Assembly (NCBI GenBank): GCA_963575745.1
Contig: CAUYUJ010019344.1
Coordinates: 142,811-181,938 of the forward strand
Origin: Prorocentrum cordatum
Taxonomy: Eukaryota > Sar > Dinophyceae > Prorocentrales > Prorocentraceae
DNA: 39,128 bases
Direction: 5' to 3'
Positions 1-7,622 of the stretch are shown here, piece after piece (within the stretch, counting starts at the first letter, position 1; every line of letters starts with the position of its first letter). The notes under the pieces are model-generated. The model was not told where the DNA came from, did not search any database, and saw only the letters and a program-made list of their open reading frames with translations. The position numbers and the translations under genes are program-made.

Positions 1-440
1 AGGAAAATAAGGCGAGAGCTCGTATGGAACTTGACGCTCGTGCCGAGCATGATGGTGGCTGTATCACGCACTAAGTGGTGAAAAGGACCAGCTTTCATCG
101 CGTGCTGCTCGTACGGTGGAGGCTGACGTGCATGGAACGGGACTGGGGAAAGCGCATCTGCTTCCCAAACGCGTTGAAGCGAGGATGATTTTGAGGCCAT
201 GGATGTGAACCTGAAGGAGAAGCTGCTGATGCTCGGCCATCTCGGAACAGGGGATCTTCTGTGGATTTGATTTCTTCTTCCTGAATGGCGGCTCGTCTTT
301 GGTCTATCTCACGGGAGGGTTGCACTACTCCGACGACTTCGTAGAGCCAGCTGGTTCTTCCTTGTCGACTCGCTGGAATGGATCTTCGTCTACTCCGTAG
401 GGCCGGCTGGTTATTCCTTGTCGCCTCGCTGGGGAGGGAC
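1..440. other. No supported gene; small tandem duplication
   Basis: No convincing coding segment is seen here. Short frames are broken by stops on both strands. Two similar copies of a 40-base segment lie at 337-376 and 393-432 (period 56); both contain GCTGGTT and CCTTGTCG, then CTCGCTGG. It could be degenerate mobile DNA or intron sequence. Confidence 0.4.
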
Positions 441-444
441 GTCT

Positions 445-745
445 TTACCTTCGCGCCCCTTCCAGCTCAAACCCGCGTTTTTCCAAAGCCTGCCGCCGCG
501 CCGCATCGCAGTCGTGTCGGTAGTCGCCCGCAGCAAAAAAATGGTGAGCGTTTTTGATCCGGCCTCTCGGCATTGGGCGGAAACGGGCGGGGGGAGGGGG
601 GCGGGGGGTCTTGCTCTGGACCTCTGCTTGGTGCGGCTGTTTGGAACAGTGCGTCCTATGGGGGGGGGACTCCACCTGCTCGAAATAGGCACCAAGGTGC
701 GAGGCCCGCGCCGATTGGCGAACGGAATACAGTCGGGGCGTTGAC
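445..745 (-). CDS. Exon-like segment, C-terminal, unknown protein
   Basis: An open minus-strand segment ending in TAA at 447-445. The last third reads like ordinary protein (HHFFAAGDYRHDCDAARRQA, then LEKRGFELEGARR and stop). The middle is proline-rich (about PRPPPPARFRP). A possible 3' splice site, CCTTAG after a pyrimidine-rich run, lies inside the adjacent inverted-repeat element (730-905), so the exon may begin at 745 within that element. An upstream exon may be the minus-strand segment near 917-1020. No family is recognised. It may also be a pseudogene, since base composition is less biased than in the clearest coding segments of this window. Confidence 0.35.
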
Positions 746-905
746 CTAAGGAACCCTAAATAAGGAACGAGGCCCCTTTTTTCCATAAGTTAAACTTCGA
801 TTTCATATTGAAAACATAAGGAAAACCTGAGGCAAGCTGTGAAACACTTAAGGAACGCGGAGCCCCTCCCCAACGAAAAGGGTTCCTTCTTCAGGGCCCC
901 GACTG
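730..905. mobile_element. MITE family 1, copy 1 (Tc1/mariner-like ends)
   Basis: A 176-bp element with perfect 10-bp terminal inverted repeats, CAGTCGGGGC at the left and GCCCCGACTG at the right, flanked by TA on both sides (728-729 and 906-907). Weaker inverted similarity runs about 20 bases further in (AAGGAACCC on both arms). TA target duplication and CAGT termini are typical of the Tc1/mariner superfamily. There is no room for a transposase, so it is non-autonomous. A second copy is at 36509-36683. Confidence 0.8.
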
Positions 906-916
906 TAACAAACAAT

Positions 917-1020
917 CACTTGTGGTCTGGAGCACCCCGGCCAGGCCCGCCCGGCGCCCCGCGGAGAGGACGGCGGCACGTGGGCCCCTCCTGGCCGCGG
1001 CACCGGCCGGGCCAGGATCG
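917..1020 (-). CDS. Possible exon fragment, unknown protein
   Basis: A minus-strand segment with very high third-position GC in the frame reading RGPRAAVLSAGRRAGLAGVL. It lies directly upstream, on the same strand, of MITE family 1 copy 1 and the exon-like segment at 445-745, so the three could form exon, intron, exon. The donor is not clear; GTGATT at about 910 is one option. It is alanine and glycine rich, which GC-rich non-coding DNA can mimic, so support is weak. Confidence 0.2.
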
Positions 1021-1032
1021 GTGCAGGCACAC

Positions 1033-1185
1033 GGCAGGTTCGTGCAGCCTCGGCAAGCGCACTTCAACTTGGCTCCGCTTGCAATCCGCAAAGACATATG
1101 GATGTTGGGGGTCATTCACAGGACTGTCTTGTGCATCGGGCCCTCCGTCTTCTCCCGCTTCTTTCGCCTCTCTTCTTCGCCTCCC
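1033..1185 (+). pseudogene. LINE-type reverse transcriptase remnant
   Basis: The plus strand reads HFNLAPLAIRKDIWMLGVIH followed by RTVLCIGPSVFSRFF. I recognise the pattern FNLAPL-x(2)-R-R/K-D-I-x-M-L-G-x-I-H-R from the C-terminal part of non-LTR retrotransposon reverse transcriptases that are abundant in dinoflagellate genomes; this is from memory of the family and was not searched. The catalytic domain is absent, and the downstream sequence turns into a serine and proline-rich CT tract. It is a short degenerate relic with no function of its own. Confidence 0.45.
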
Positions 1186-1425
1186 CCTCCCCGCTCCCGC
1201 CCCCGCCACTTTTGCCATTTGGAAGAGCCGAGCTTTCAGTCAGGTTCTTGACACCGGATCGATCAATCAGCCTTGAACCGATCGCGACGCCGATCGTTCG
1301 AGGTTGAATCCCGTCGGGTCAAAGCGGCGTTACCGTGTCCATCGGGGCTGCCGCGTCGTGGGACTCAACCTTGAAAGCATTCGTCGGCGTCGCTGGCGCG
1401 CCAACGCCGCACGAACCTACCGTAG
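1186..1425. other. No gene seen
   Basis: A CT-rich stretch (1140-1205) is followed by sequence rich in CGATCG motifs (1255-1300) and then unremarkable GC-rich DNA. No coding segment or repeat family could be supported. Confidence 0.4.
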
Positions 1426-1602
1426 AAGTGGAGGCCAGTCCACAGGAAACCTTCCACAAGAGACCCAACCCTGAGACCCCAGGACGTTCATAGATTTTTG
1501 GGTGCGGGAGCGTCACGCCCTCCATCGCAAAGCCACCGAAGCCCAAGAAACCCAGGGCACCCTGGAGGCATGCAGGGTGTCTCTTGGCATGGGCCTCCAC
1601 GT
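1426..1602. mobile_element. MITE family 3, copy 1
   Basis: About 177 bp with decayed terminal inverted repeats (AGTGGAGGCCA at the left, TGGGCCTCCAC at the right). Internal landmarks shared with the copies at 4264-4443 and 38533-38696 are AAGAGACCCA, CTGAGACCCC, AAGCCCAAGAA and GCAGGGTG. The family consensus ends are CAGTGGAGGC and its complement, with TA flanks in the best copy. It abuts a family 2 copy. Confidence 0.65.
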
Positions 1603-1765
1603 CGTGATTGTTTCGCAACGTCGACCCTGAAAGGTCCCGACCCATTCATTCCCTAGGACCGGTTTTTCATCCTGAATCGTCTTTGACGGCCCCGAGGCCC
1701 GGTGAGGGCCTCCAGAGGCCAAAAATAGGGAAACACCTCCCGGCGTGACTTTAGTCATTGCCCGA
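1603..1765. repeat. Family 2 dispersed repeat, copy 1
   Basis: About 165 bp of a family found at least nine times in this window. The core contains CCCATTC, then GGACCGGTTTTTCATCCTGA and TTTGACGGCCCCGAGGCC. Complete copies have short inverted ends (TCAGGACGG and CCGTCCTGA) near T-rich flanks, suggesting a MITE. This copy has decayed ends. Confidence 0.65.
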
Positions 1766-1784
1766 GGGGTTCTGGTCAGTTTTA

Positions 1785-1947
1785 GGTCGGGAATGTCCAC
1801 CTACAGGCGGATTTGGACGAAATATCAAAAAAAAATACCCCCCCCCAAAATGTACCCCAAAAGAATCCAAATATGCTCCAAAACACGTGCCCCTGCTATG
1901 TTTTTACTATTTTTGAATACTCCCCCTGTAGAGGGACAAACCCAACT
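1785..1947. mobile_element. Family 4 TIR element, copy A
   Basis: About 160 bp bounded by GGTCGGGAATGTCC at the left and AGAGGGACAAACCCAAC at the right, with an A/T-rich interior and C and A runs. The ends are imperfect inverted repeats of about 30 bp. Copy B starts 9 bp downstream. Confidence 0.65.
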
Positions 1948-1955
1948 GAAGGTTA

Positions 1956-2141
1956 TGTCGGGCGTGTCCCCTTACAGGGGGATTTTCAACGAAGAATTAA
2001 AAAAAACCCAAACATACCCTAAGAAGGTCAACAAATTTCCAAAAATCGTACCCAGACTATTTTTGGATTATGTTTTGACTATGTTTGGGGTATTTTTTAT
2101 TTTTCGTCGAGAATCCCTCTGTAGGGGGACAGGCCCGACTT
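1956..2141. mobile_element. Family 4 TIR element, copy B
   Basis: About 186 bp, with terminal inverted repeats ATGTCGGGCGTGTCCCC and GGGGGACAGGCCCGACT, each followed inward by a CCTGTAGGGGG-like palindromic stretch. The interior is A/T-rich. On the minus strand it directly follows the coding segment ending near 2144, so it may lie in an intron of that gene. Confidence 0.7.
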
Positions 2142-2143
2142 AA

Positions 2144-2512
2144 ACTAAGGGCAGCTGGCGCCCTCCGATCCTTCTCCTCCGCGCTCAGGTCGATCTGATC
2201 TAGCGCCAGGGCCACCGGCGCGGCGCGGCTCTGCAGGATGCTGGACACCTCTGAAGGGGCCCACACACAACTAAATACACACAAATAAAAAGATGCCCCA
2301 TATTTTCTCATATGTTCTGGGTTGTTTGTCTTCCCCCCCCACTTCCCATATTTTCCCATATTTTCTGGGGAATCGCCGATTAATTGTGTCTGTGTGTTTT
2401 TTCCCCTCCTGAACCTCGAGGAACACCTGGGCCACCGTGTCCCTCACGAGGCGCTCGTCGGCGGCGCTCAGGAAGCCGCTGCCCACCTCCATGATGTTGG
2501 CGGCGGACACGC
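2144..2512 (-). CDS. Two-exon fragment, unknown protein
   Basis: Two minus-strand coding segments are joined by an intron of 157 bp (2251-2407). Exon 1 (2408-2512) follows a pyrimidine-rich tract ending CCCCCAG and reads GVSAANIMEVGSGFLSAADE, then RLVRDTVAQVFLEVQ. Exon 2 (2250 downwards) reads EVSSILQSRAAPVALALDQI, then DLSAEEKDRRAP. Almost every codon ends in G or C, unlike the flanking DNA. Splicing at the repeated CAG(G)AG keeps the frame; the exact donor is ambiguous because the intron is flanked by near-identical sequence and lacks an obvious GT. The upstream exon lies beyond a GAG tract; the downstream end runs into family 4 copy B. The product is not recognised. Confidence 0.55.
2251..2407 (-). 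other. Intron that is a repeated element (introner), copy 1
   Basis: A/T-rich 157-bp insert between two GC-rich exons. Its ends are imperfect inverted repeats (GGGGAAAAAACACACAGACA at its start; complement of GGGGCCCACACACAACTAAA at its end). It terminates CCCCTTCAG, and a TTCAGAGG-like sequence occurs at both exon junctions. The interior matches 10982-11096 (ATTTTCCCAT, TTTTCTGGGT, TACACACAA). Repeated introns with inverted ends and target duplications are called introners and are known from dinoflagellates. Confidence 0.6.
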
Positions 2513-2551
2513 CTGGGGGAACAACTAGAAGCCCGGGGGAAAAGCGCGACG

Positions 2552-2656
2552 GGGAGGAGGAGGAGGAGGAGGAGGAGGAGGAGGAGGCGGAGGAGGAGGA
2601 GAAGGAGGAGGCGGAGGAGGAGGAGGAGGAGGCGGAGGAGGAGGAGGAGGAGGAGG
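2552..2656. repeat. GAG trinucleotide microsatellite
   Basis: About 105 bp of (GAG)n with some GCG and AAG interruptions. It lies just upstream (minus strand) of exon 1 at 2408-2512, so it is probably intronic. Its long acidic or polyproline reading frames are not evidence of a gene. Confidence 0.9.
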
Positions 2657-2822
2657 TGATCTCTTCGGGGCCTCAAGACGTCCTGGCGCCAGACCGGTGC
2701 GGCGCACCCTGGGAGTCCCCCAGTTAACCTCACCAGACAGGCCCGCCTCCGCACCGTTTGCTTGGGGACCCTTCCCGGCTGCCCGAGACATCCTCGGAGA
2801 GAACGACCCGGGCCCCCAGACA

Positions 2823-3217
2823 TGCTCGCGTCGTAGAAACATCAGGACGGGGGGACTACATTTTCGGCCCCGGGGGGCCCTCGCCGGCCCTCGGGACCGT
2901 CAAGAAACGACTCGGAACGAAACGCCGGTCCTGGGGAAAGGGTCGGGCCTTCCAGGGACGCCGCCCTGAAAACATCGGGGCGTCGCATGTCTGGGTCCCC
3001 GAGACCGTGCGGCCACCCCGACCCGACCTCCCACCCCGGACATGCGACGTCCTGATTCTTTCAGGGCGGCGTCCCTGGGAGTCCCGACCCTTTCCCCGGG
3101 ACCGGTTCTTCGTCCCGAGTCGTGTCTTGACGGTCCCGGGACCCAGCGGGGGCCCCCCGGGGCCGAAGATAGCCCAAAACCTCCCGTCCTGGCATTTTTT
3201 ACGACGCGAGCATGTCT
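2823..3217. repeat. Family 2 copies 2 and 3 as an inverted pair
   Basis: Copy 2 (about 2823-2995) and copy 3 (about 3043-3217) are inverted with a spacer of about 48 bp. Both outer ends read CATGCTCGCGTCGTA on the outward strand; inner ends share GGGCGGCGTCCCTGGGAG-like sequence. As a transcript this would fold into a stem of about 175 bp with scattered mismatches. Confidence 0.75.
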
Positions 3218-3424
3218 GAGTCTGAGTTTCGTCGCACCAATCCCCACCGAGTCCCGCCCAGGATCCCGAGGCGACCCCAGCGGTGACGACCTACGAGGGC
3301 CCCCCCCCGCGGGGGAGCCGGCGAGGCGAGCGAGGAGTGGGGGAAGGGGTCCTCGGCCATCGGCATGCTCAATTCGATGGAGCCAAGGAGACCACTGGGC
3401 GGCGAGAAACCCAGACCCCCTCGG

Positions 3425-3560
3425 GCAATGACAAAATCAGGACGGAAGCTCTTTCCTATTCTCGGCGTCTGGAGGCCCTCACGGGGCCTCGGGGCCGTCA
3501 AAAAACGACTCAGGATGAGAAACCAGTCCAGGGGAATGGGTCGAGATCTCCATTTGTTGT
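3425..3560. repeat. Family 2 copy 4, partial
   Basis: Contains the family core GGGGCCGTCAAAAAACGACT, then CAGGATGAGAAACCAGTCC and GGAATGGGTCGAGA, in the same orientation as copy 2. The right end is lost. Sequence from 3561 to 3717 shows no recognisable gene. Confidence 0.65.
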
Positions 3561-3717
3561 CCTTCAAGGAGAACTCAAACAATCTTCTCGGCGGCGAACA
3601 TTCTGCAACGGCAAAATGTGGATGTCACGGAATACCTCTTGGAGGTGGTGAACATGTCAAGCGGTCAGAAGGAAAAGTTGTATGCCTGAAGTGATCCAGA
3701 CAGCGTTCGTACCTACA

Positions 3718-3785
3718 GACAGTGGGTCGAGACCTCCAGGACTCGACGTGATGAATAAATCGTGACGTCGGGGGTCTGGGAACGA
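3718..3785. repeat. Family 2 copy 5, terminal fragment
   Basis: Only one end of the family is present: AGTGGGTCGAGACCTCCAGG, then AAATCGTGACGTCGGGGGTC. The rest of the element is missing. Confidence 0.5.
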
Positions 3786-3914
3786 GAGGGGCGACGACTG
3801 GGTGAGGGGGCAGCGAGGGCTGCGGAGAAGGGGGCCCTCGGGGGCCCCCCCAAAGCGAGGGCGCCCTCCCGGGACCGGGGAGGGGGCCCTGGGGCCCGAA
3901 GACGGCACCACCTT

Positions 3915-4035
3915 CCCTTCCCCCCTCCCCCACTGATCGCCCCCCCCCCCTCCCCCACTGATCGCCCCCCCTCCCCCCCCCCATCCTTTCCCCCCCTGAT
4001 CGCGCCCTCCCCCCTGATCGCCCCCCCCCCGCCAC
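3915..4035. repeat. C-rich minisatellite
   Basis: Four to five units combining C runs with CCCACTGATCGCCCC. The G-rich complementary strand could form G-quadruplexes. Long open frames on both strands here come from the simple composition. The surrounding GC-rich DNA (3785-4260) has no clear gene. Confidence 0.75.
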
Positions 4036-4263
4036 CAGCTCGCGCCCAAAGATCGGCAGAGCGCAACGCAGAAACGCCTCCCGGGAGGCCCGCGCGGGTG
4101 CTCCTCCTCGGGGCCGGCGACGGCCCCACCCCGCTCCCTGTATCCCTGGCCGGCGCCGGGAGGGCACCGCCCGAGGAGGGGGGCCCAGCGTCGACCACAG
4201 CGGGAGCTACGCGCGACGCCCCGGGGACCCGTCCGTTCGGTTCGGCCGAGCAGGATCGGCCCA

Positions 4264-4443
4264 CAGCGGAGGCCAGTCCACGAGAAACCTCCCGCAAGAG
4301 GCCCAGCCCCGAGGCCCCCCAAAGGACGTCCGCGGACTTTGGGCGTGGGCACGGCATGCGCTCCATGGCAACACCATCGAAGCCCAAGAAGCCCAGGGCA
4401 CCCTAGGGGCAAGCAGGGTGCTTCTTGGCATGGGTCCCCACTG
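4264..4443. mobile_element. MITE family 3, copy 2
   Basis: A 180-bp copy with ends CAGCGGAGGC and GTCCCCACTG; TA follows the right end (4444-4445) while the left flank reads CA. Internal landmarks match copies 1 and 3 (AAGAGGCCCA, AAGCCCAAGAAGCCCAGG, GCAAGCAGGGTGCTTCTTGG). Confidence 0.7.
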
Positions 4444-4518
4444 TACCCCAGAACTGATCCTTGAGCTGAGCCTACGAGCAGAGGGGGCAGACGATTCACA
4501 GGTCTTCGAGTCCTCCCT

Positions 4519-4546
4519 CTTCTTCTTCTTCTTCTTCTTCTTCTTC
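4519..4546. repeat. TTC microsatellite
   Basis: About nine TTC repeats, reading as a poly-lysine run on the minus strand. No gene is supported around it. Confidence 0.85.
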
Positions 4547-4564
4547 GCAGACTCGACGATCACT

Positions 4565-4655
4565 TGACAGTCTTGAGCAGGGACCGACTGTCCTGGCATT
4601 CTTATAGGCCTACCACGGAATGTTCTTAGAACCCAGACCTTTTCTAACAACAAAT
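4565..4655. repeat. Family 6 dispersed repeat, left part
   Basis: Matches 36072-36155: shared landmarks are GAGCAGGGACC, GTCC-GGCATTC, TATAG-CCTA and GTTCTTAGAACCC. The right part of the same family is found only at 6436-6545, after the minisatellite block, whereas in the other copy the two parts are adjacent. Confidence 0.6.
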
Positions 4656-4664
4656 CACCGGACA

Positions 4665-4708
4665 GCTCGCCCCTTGGCCCACCGCCAGCCCCACGCCAAG
4701 GGGCGAGC
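4665..4708. other. Perfect 14-bp hairpin
   Basis: GCTCGCCCCTTGGC (4665-4678) and its exact complement GCCAAGGGGCGAGC (4695-4708) are separated by 16 bases, followed by a TATATA stretch. It lies between the left part of family 6 and the minisatellite. Function unknown; it could mark the end of an inserted block. Confidence 0.8.
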
Positions 4709-4850
4709 ATATATACGGGCGCAGCACCGCGCTGGATGCGTAGCCGTCGGCTGGGCCAACCAAGCGAATGACGTATCGCGTGGCGGCTGGATGCTCGCGC
4801 CGAGCACAGATATTCTCTGTTCCTCCCTCCACCTTCTGTTCCCCCTCCGC

Positions 4851-5391
4851 GGGCTTAAAACTGCCATCGAAATATCCTCACCCGCTGGCTTACAACTACC
4901 ACCGACATATCCTCACCCGCAGGCTTAAAACTGCCACCGAAATATCCTCGCCCGCTGGATCAATGCAGCCACAGAAACATCCTCACCCGCTGGCTTAAAA
5001 CTGCCACCGACATATCCTCACCCGCGGAAATAAAACTGCCACCGAAATATCCTCACCCGCTGGCTTAAAACTGCCACCGAAATATCCTCACCCGCTGGCT
5101 AAAAACTGCCACCGAAATATCTTCACCCGCTGAAATAAAACTGCCACCGAAATATCCTCACCTGCTGGCTTAAAACTGCCACTGCTATTTCTTCACCCGC
5201 GGAAATGAAACTGCCACCGAAATATCCTCACCCGCTTTCTTAAAGCCGCCACCGAAATATCCTCACCCGCGGGCTTAAAACTGCCACCGAAATATCCTCA
5301 CCCGCTGGCTTGAAACTACCACCGAAATATCTTCACCCGCTGAAATAAAACTGCCACCGAAATATCCTCACCTGCTGGCTTGACACTGCCA
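4851..5391. repeat. 35-bp minisatellite, first block
   Basis: About 15 tandem units of 35 bp with core CTGCCACCGAAATATCCTCA, then CCCGCTGGCTTAAAA. Variant units carry GGAAAT or GAAAT in place of GGCTT. The period is not a multiple of three and no frame stays open, so it is not coding. There are no unique spacers, so it is not CRISPR. Confidence 0.95.
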
Positions 5392-5581
5392 CCGCTCGAT
5401 AACACTCGATAACACATCGATAGCACCTCATGCTATCGAGGTGTCATCGAGTGGTATCGAGGTGCTCTCGAGCGTTATCGAGCTCGATCACACTCGATAA
5501 CACCCCGATAACATCTCGAACACATATCGAAAACATGTGATCGAGGTGTTATCGGGTGTTATCGAGGTGTTATAGAGCGGG
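5392..5581. mobile_element. Fold-back element interrupting the minisatellite
   Basis: A 190-bp insert built of ATCGAGGTGTT and its complement in alternating orientation. The outer ends are inverted (CCGCTCGATAACAC at the left; GTGTTATAGAGCGG at the right). It has no match to the 35-bp unit and splits the array in two. It would fold into extensive cruciform or hairpin structures. Confidence 0.75.
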
Positions 5582-5587
5582 TGATGG

Positions 5588-6374
5588 TCACCCGCTGGCT
5601 TGAAACTGCCACCGCAATATCCTCACCCGCTGGCTTAAATCTGCCTTCGAAATATCCTCACCCGCTGGCTGAAAACTGCCACTGAAATATCCTCACCCGC
5701 TGGCTTAAAACTGCCACCGAAATATCCTCACCCGCTGGCTTAAAACTGCCACCGAAACATCCTCACCCGCTGGCTGAAAACTGCCACCGGAATATCCTCA
5801 CCCGCGGAAATAAAACTGCCACCGAAATATCCTCACCCGCTGGCTTAAAACTGCCACCGAAATATCATCACCCGCGGGCTTAAAACTGCCACCGCAATAT
5901 CCCCACCCGCGGAAATGAAACTGCCACCGAACTATCCTCACCCGATGGCTTAAAACTGCCACCGACATATCCTCACCCGCGGAAATAAAACTGCCATCGA
6001 AATATCGTCACCCGCTGGCTTGAAACTGCCACCGAAATATCCTCACCCGCTGGCTGAAAACTGCCGCCGACATATCCTCACCGGCTGGCTTAAACTGCTA
6101 TCAGAATATCCTCACCCGCGGGAATCAACTGCCACCGAAATATCCTCACCCGCTGAAACACCGAAATTTCCTCAACTGCTGGCTCAAAACTGCCACCGAA
6201 ATATCCTCACCCGCTGGCTTAAAACTGCCACCGAAATATCCTCACCCGCTGGCTCAAAACTGCCACCGAAATATCCTCACCCGCTGGCTTAAAACTGCCA
6301 CAGAAATACCCTCACCCGCTGGCTTAAAACTGGCACCGCAATATGCTCACCCGCGGAAATAAAACTGCCATCTA
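5588..6374. repeat. 35-bp minisatellite, second block
   Basis: About 22 further units of the 35-bp repeat of 4851-5391, with the same variants, decaying at the right end. Confidence 0.95.
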
Positions 6375-6435
6375 ACGGCCTGGTGGTTCAGTTCAGTCTG
6401 TCTACCTCGCGAAAATCAAATTACGGGCTGCGCCC

Positions 6436-6545
6436 GAAAAACAATGTTCTTAGAGCAGAATCCGGATGCGTTCAAACAAATCAGTCTCAGCCAGAAATGT
6501 TCTAAGAACATTTCGCGCAGACCACCAAATATTCTTAGAACATTC
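6436..6545. repeat. Family 6 dispersed repeat, right part
   Basis: Matches 36165-36262: ACAATGTTCTTAGA, GTTCAAACAAA, AGAAATGTTCTAAGAACAT and CTTAGAAC-like motifs. Contains imperfect palindromes of the TTCTTAGAA type. The minisatellite and flanks separate it from its left part at 4565-4655. Confidence 0.6.
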
Positions 6546-6764
6546 CTTGCGACGATCGGGGTAAATCAATTATGCAGTCGATCTCCCACTCCGATCCCGA
6601 GCGGCTGCCCTGGCAGGCAGGGCAGCGGGGAGCTATCTGCAGCCGGTGCTCACACAGACCCCCGGCCGACCGGTGGGGCAAGCCAGCAGTCACGTCCTCT
6701 GCGCACTGCCATCCACCAGTGGCCAGAATGCGAACAAAACAGATTGCTGCATCAGTCCAATTGA
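6546..6764. other. No gene seen
   Basis: Moderately GC-rich DNA with a short inverted motif near 6600-6625 (CTGCCCTGGCAGGCAGGGCAG). No repeat family or coding segment could be supported. Confidence 0.4.
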
Positions 6765-6994
6765 ATGGTCACGCGGATCTCCGTCTCCAGACCCCCGACG
6801 TCATGATTTTTGCATGACATCGACCCTCAGAGGTAATCGACCCATTCCCCAGGACTGGTTTCTCATCCTGAATCGTTTTTTGACGGCCCCGAGGCCTGTG
6901 AGGGCCTCCCGAGGCCGAAGATACGGAAAACCCTCCCGTCGTGAGTTGTTCTTTACCCGAGGGGCCATTTGTATGGTCACGCGGATCTCCGTCT
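6765..6994. mobile_element. Family 2 copy 6 flanked by 22-bp direct repeats
   Basis: Family 2 core (about 6790-6970, same orientation as copies 1 and 3) lies between two exact copies of a 22-bp sequence starting ATGGTCACGCGGATCTCC (6765-6786 and 6973-6994). Such a long flanking repeat is larger than usual transposon target duplications and may mark a rearrangement or be part of a larger element. Confidence 0.65.
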
Positions 6995-7133
6995 TTCGAC
7001 AAGCCTCCCTCCGAGCGTCGAACACGCCCGGGAGCTCGAGCCCGTTCCCCCGAAAGGCGGCTTCTCTCGCCAGGGGGAGAGCCTCTCTCCTGGCGCAGAA
7101 TCCCGCGGCTGGGCGGCGGCCTCCCTTTGTGGT

Positions 7134-7291
7134 TAGGTCGGGCGTGTCCTCCGCCAGGCGGATCTTGGAAGAAAATCACACATAGCCAACAAATGCGCAA
7201 GAATCACCAAAAATAATAGAACAATCGTCCCCAGACAATTTTGTTTGACTATTTGGGAACATGCCTCCTGTAGAGGGACATGCCCGACTAA
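7134..7291. mobile_element. Family 4 TIR element, copy C
   Basis: Ends GGTCGGGCGTGTCCTCC and AGAGGGACATGCCCGAC; A-rich interior with CAACAAATG and CCCAGACAATTTTG. No clear target duplication remains. Confidence 0.7.
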
Positions 7292-7359
7292 TCCTCACGG
7301 GGCCCCAAAAGCACACGCCACAGGGCCTCCCTGGCCGTGCTCTCCTCTCACCCCAAGGC

Positions 7360-7425
7360 GCGGGGGGGGGGGGGCACCTGGCCAGGAGGCCGCGTGCGAA
7401 CCCCCCTCCCCCCCCCCCCCCCCCA
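7360..7425. repeat. G and C homopolymer runs
   Basis: A G run (about 7361-7374) and a C run (about 7400-7424) are close together in a GC-rich stretch. The region 7300-7560 has no supported gene, although all frames stay open. Confidence 0.7.
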
Positions 7426-7622
7426 TGCCACGATTTCTGCGGGGGGAGGCGGGGCTCACTCCGTGCGGGGCCCCCCGAGCGAAGGGAGCCCCACCTCCCC
7501 CACCTCCCCCCGAGGTCCCCAGGACGCGGGACTCCGCACCTGCCCCGCCCCTCCCCCACCTGGACAAGCGCGTTGCACGACTCGCAAATCGACTACTCGC
7601 AAATGGCCTGGATTTTGGACGC

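Noticed and set aside
1290-1320. GGTTGAATCCC as a possible tRNA T-arm
   Set aside because: No cloverleaf forms with the upstream sequence.
4851-6374. Regular short repeats resembling a CRISPR array
   Set aside because: The 35-bp units are contiguous with no unique spacers, and the genome is eukaryotic.
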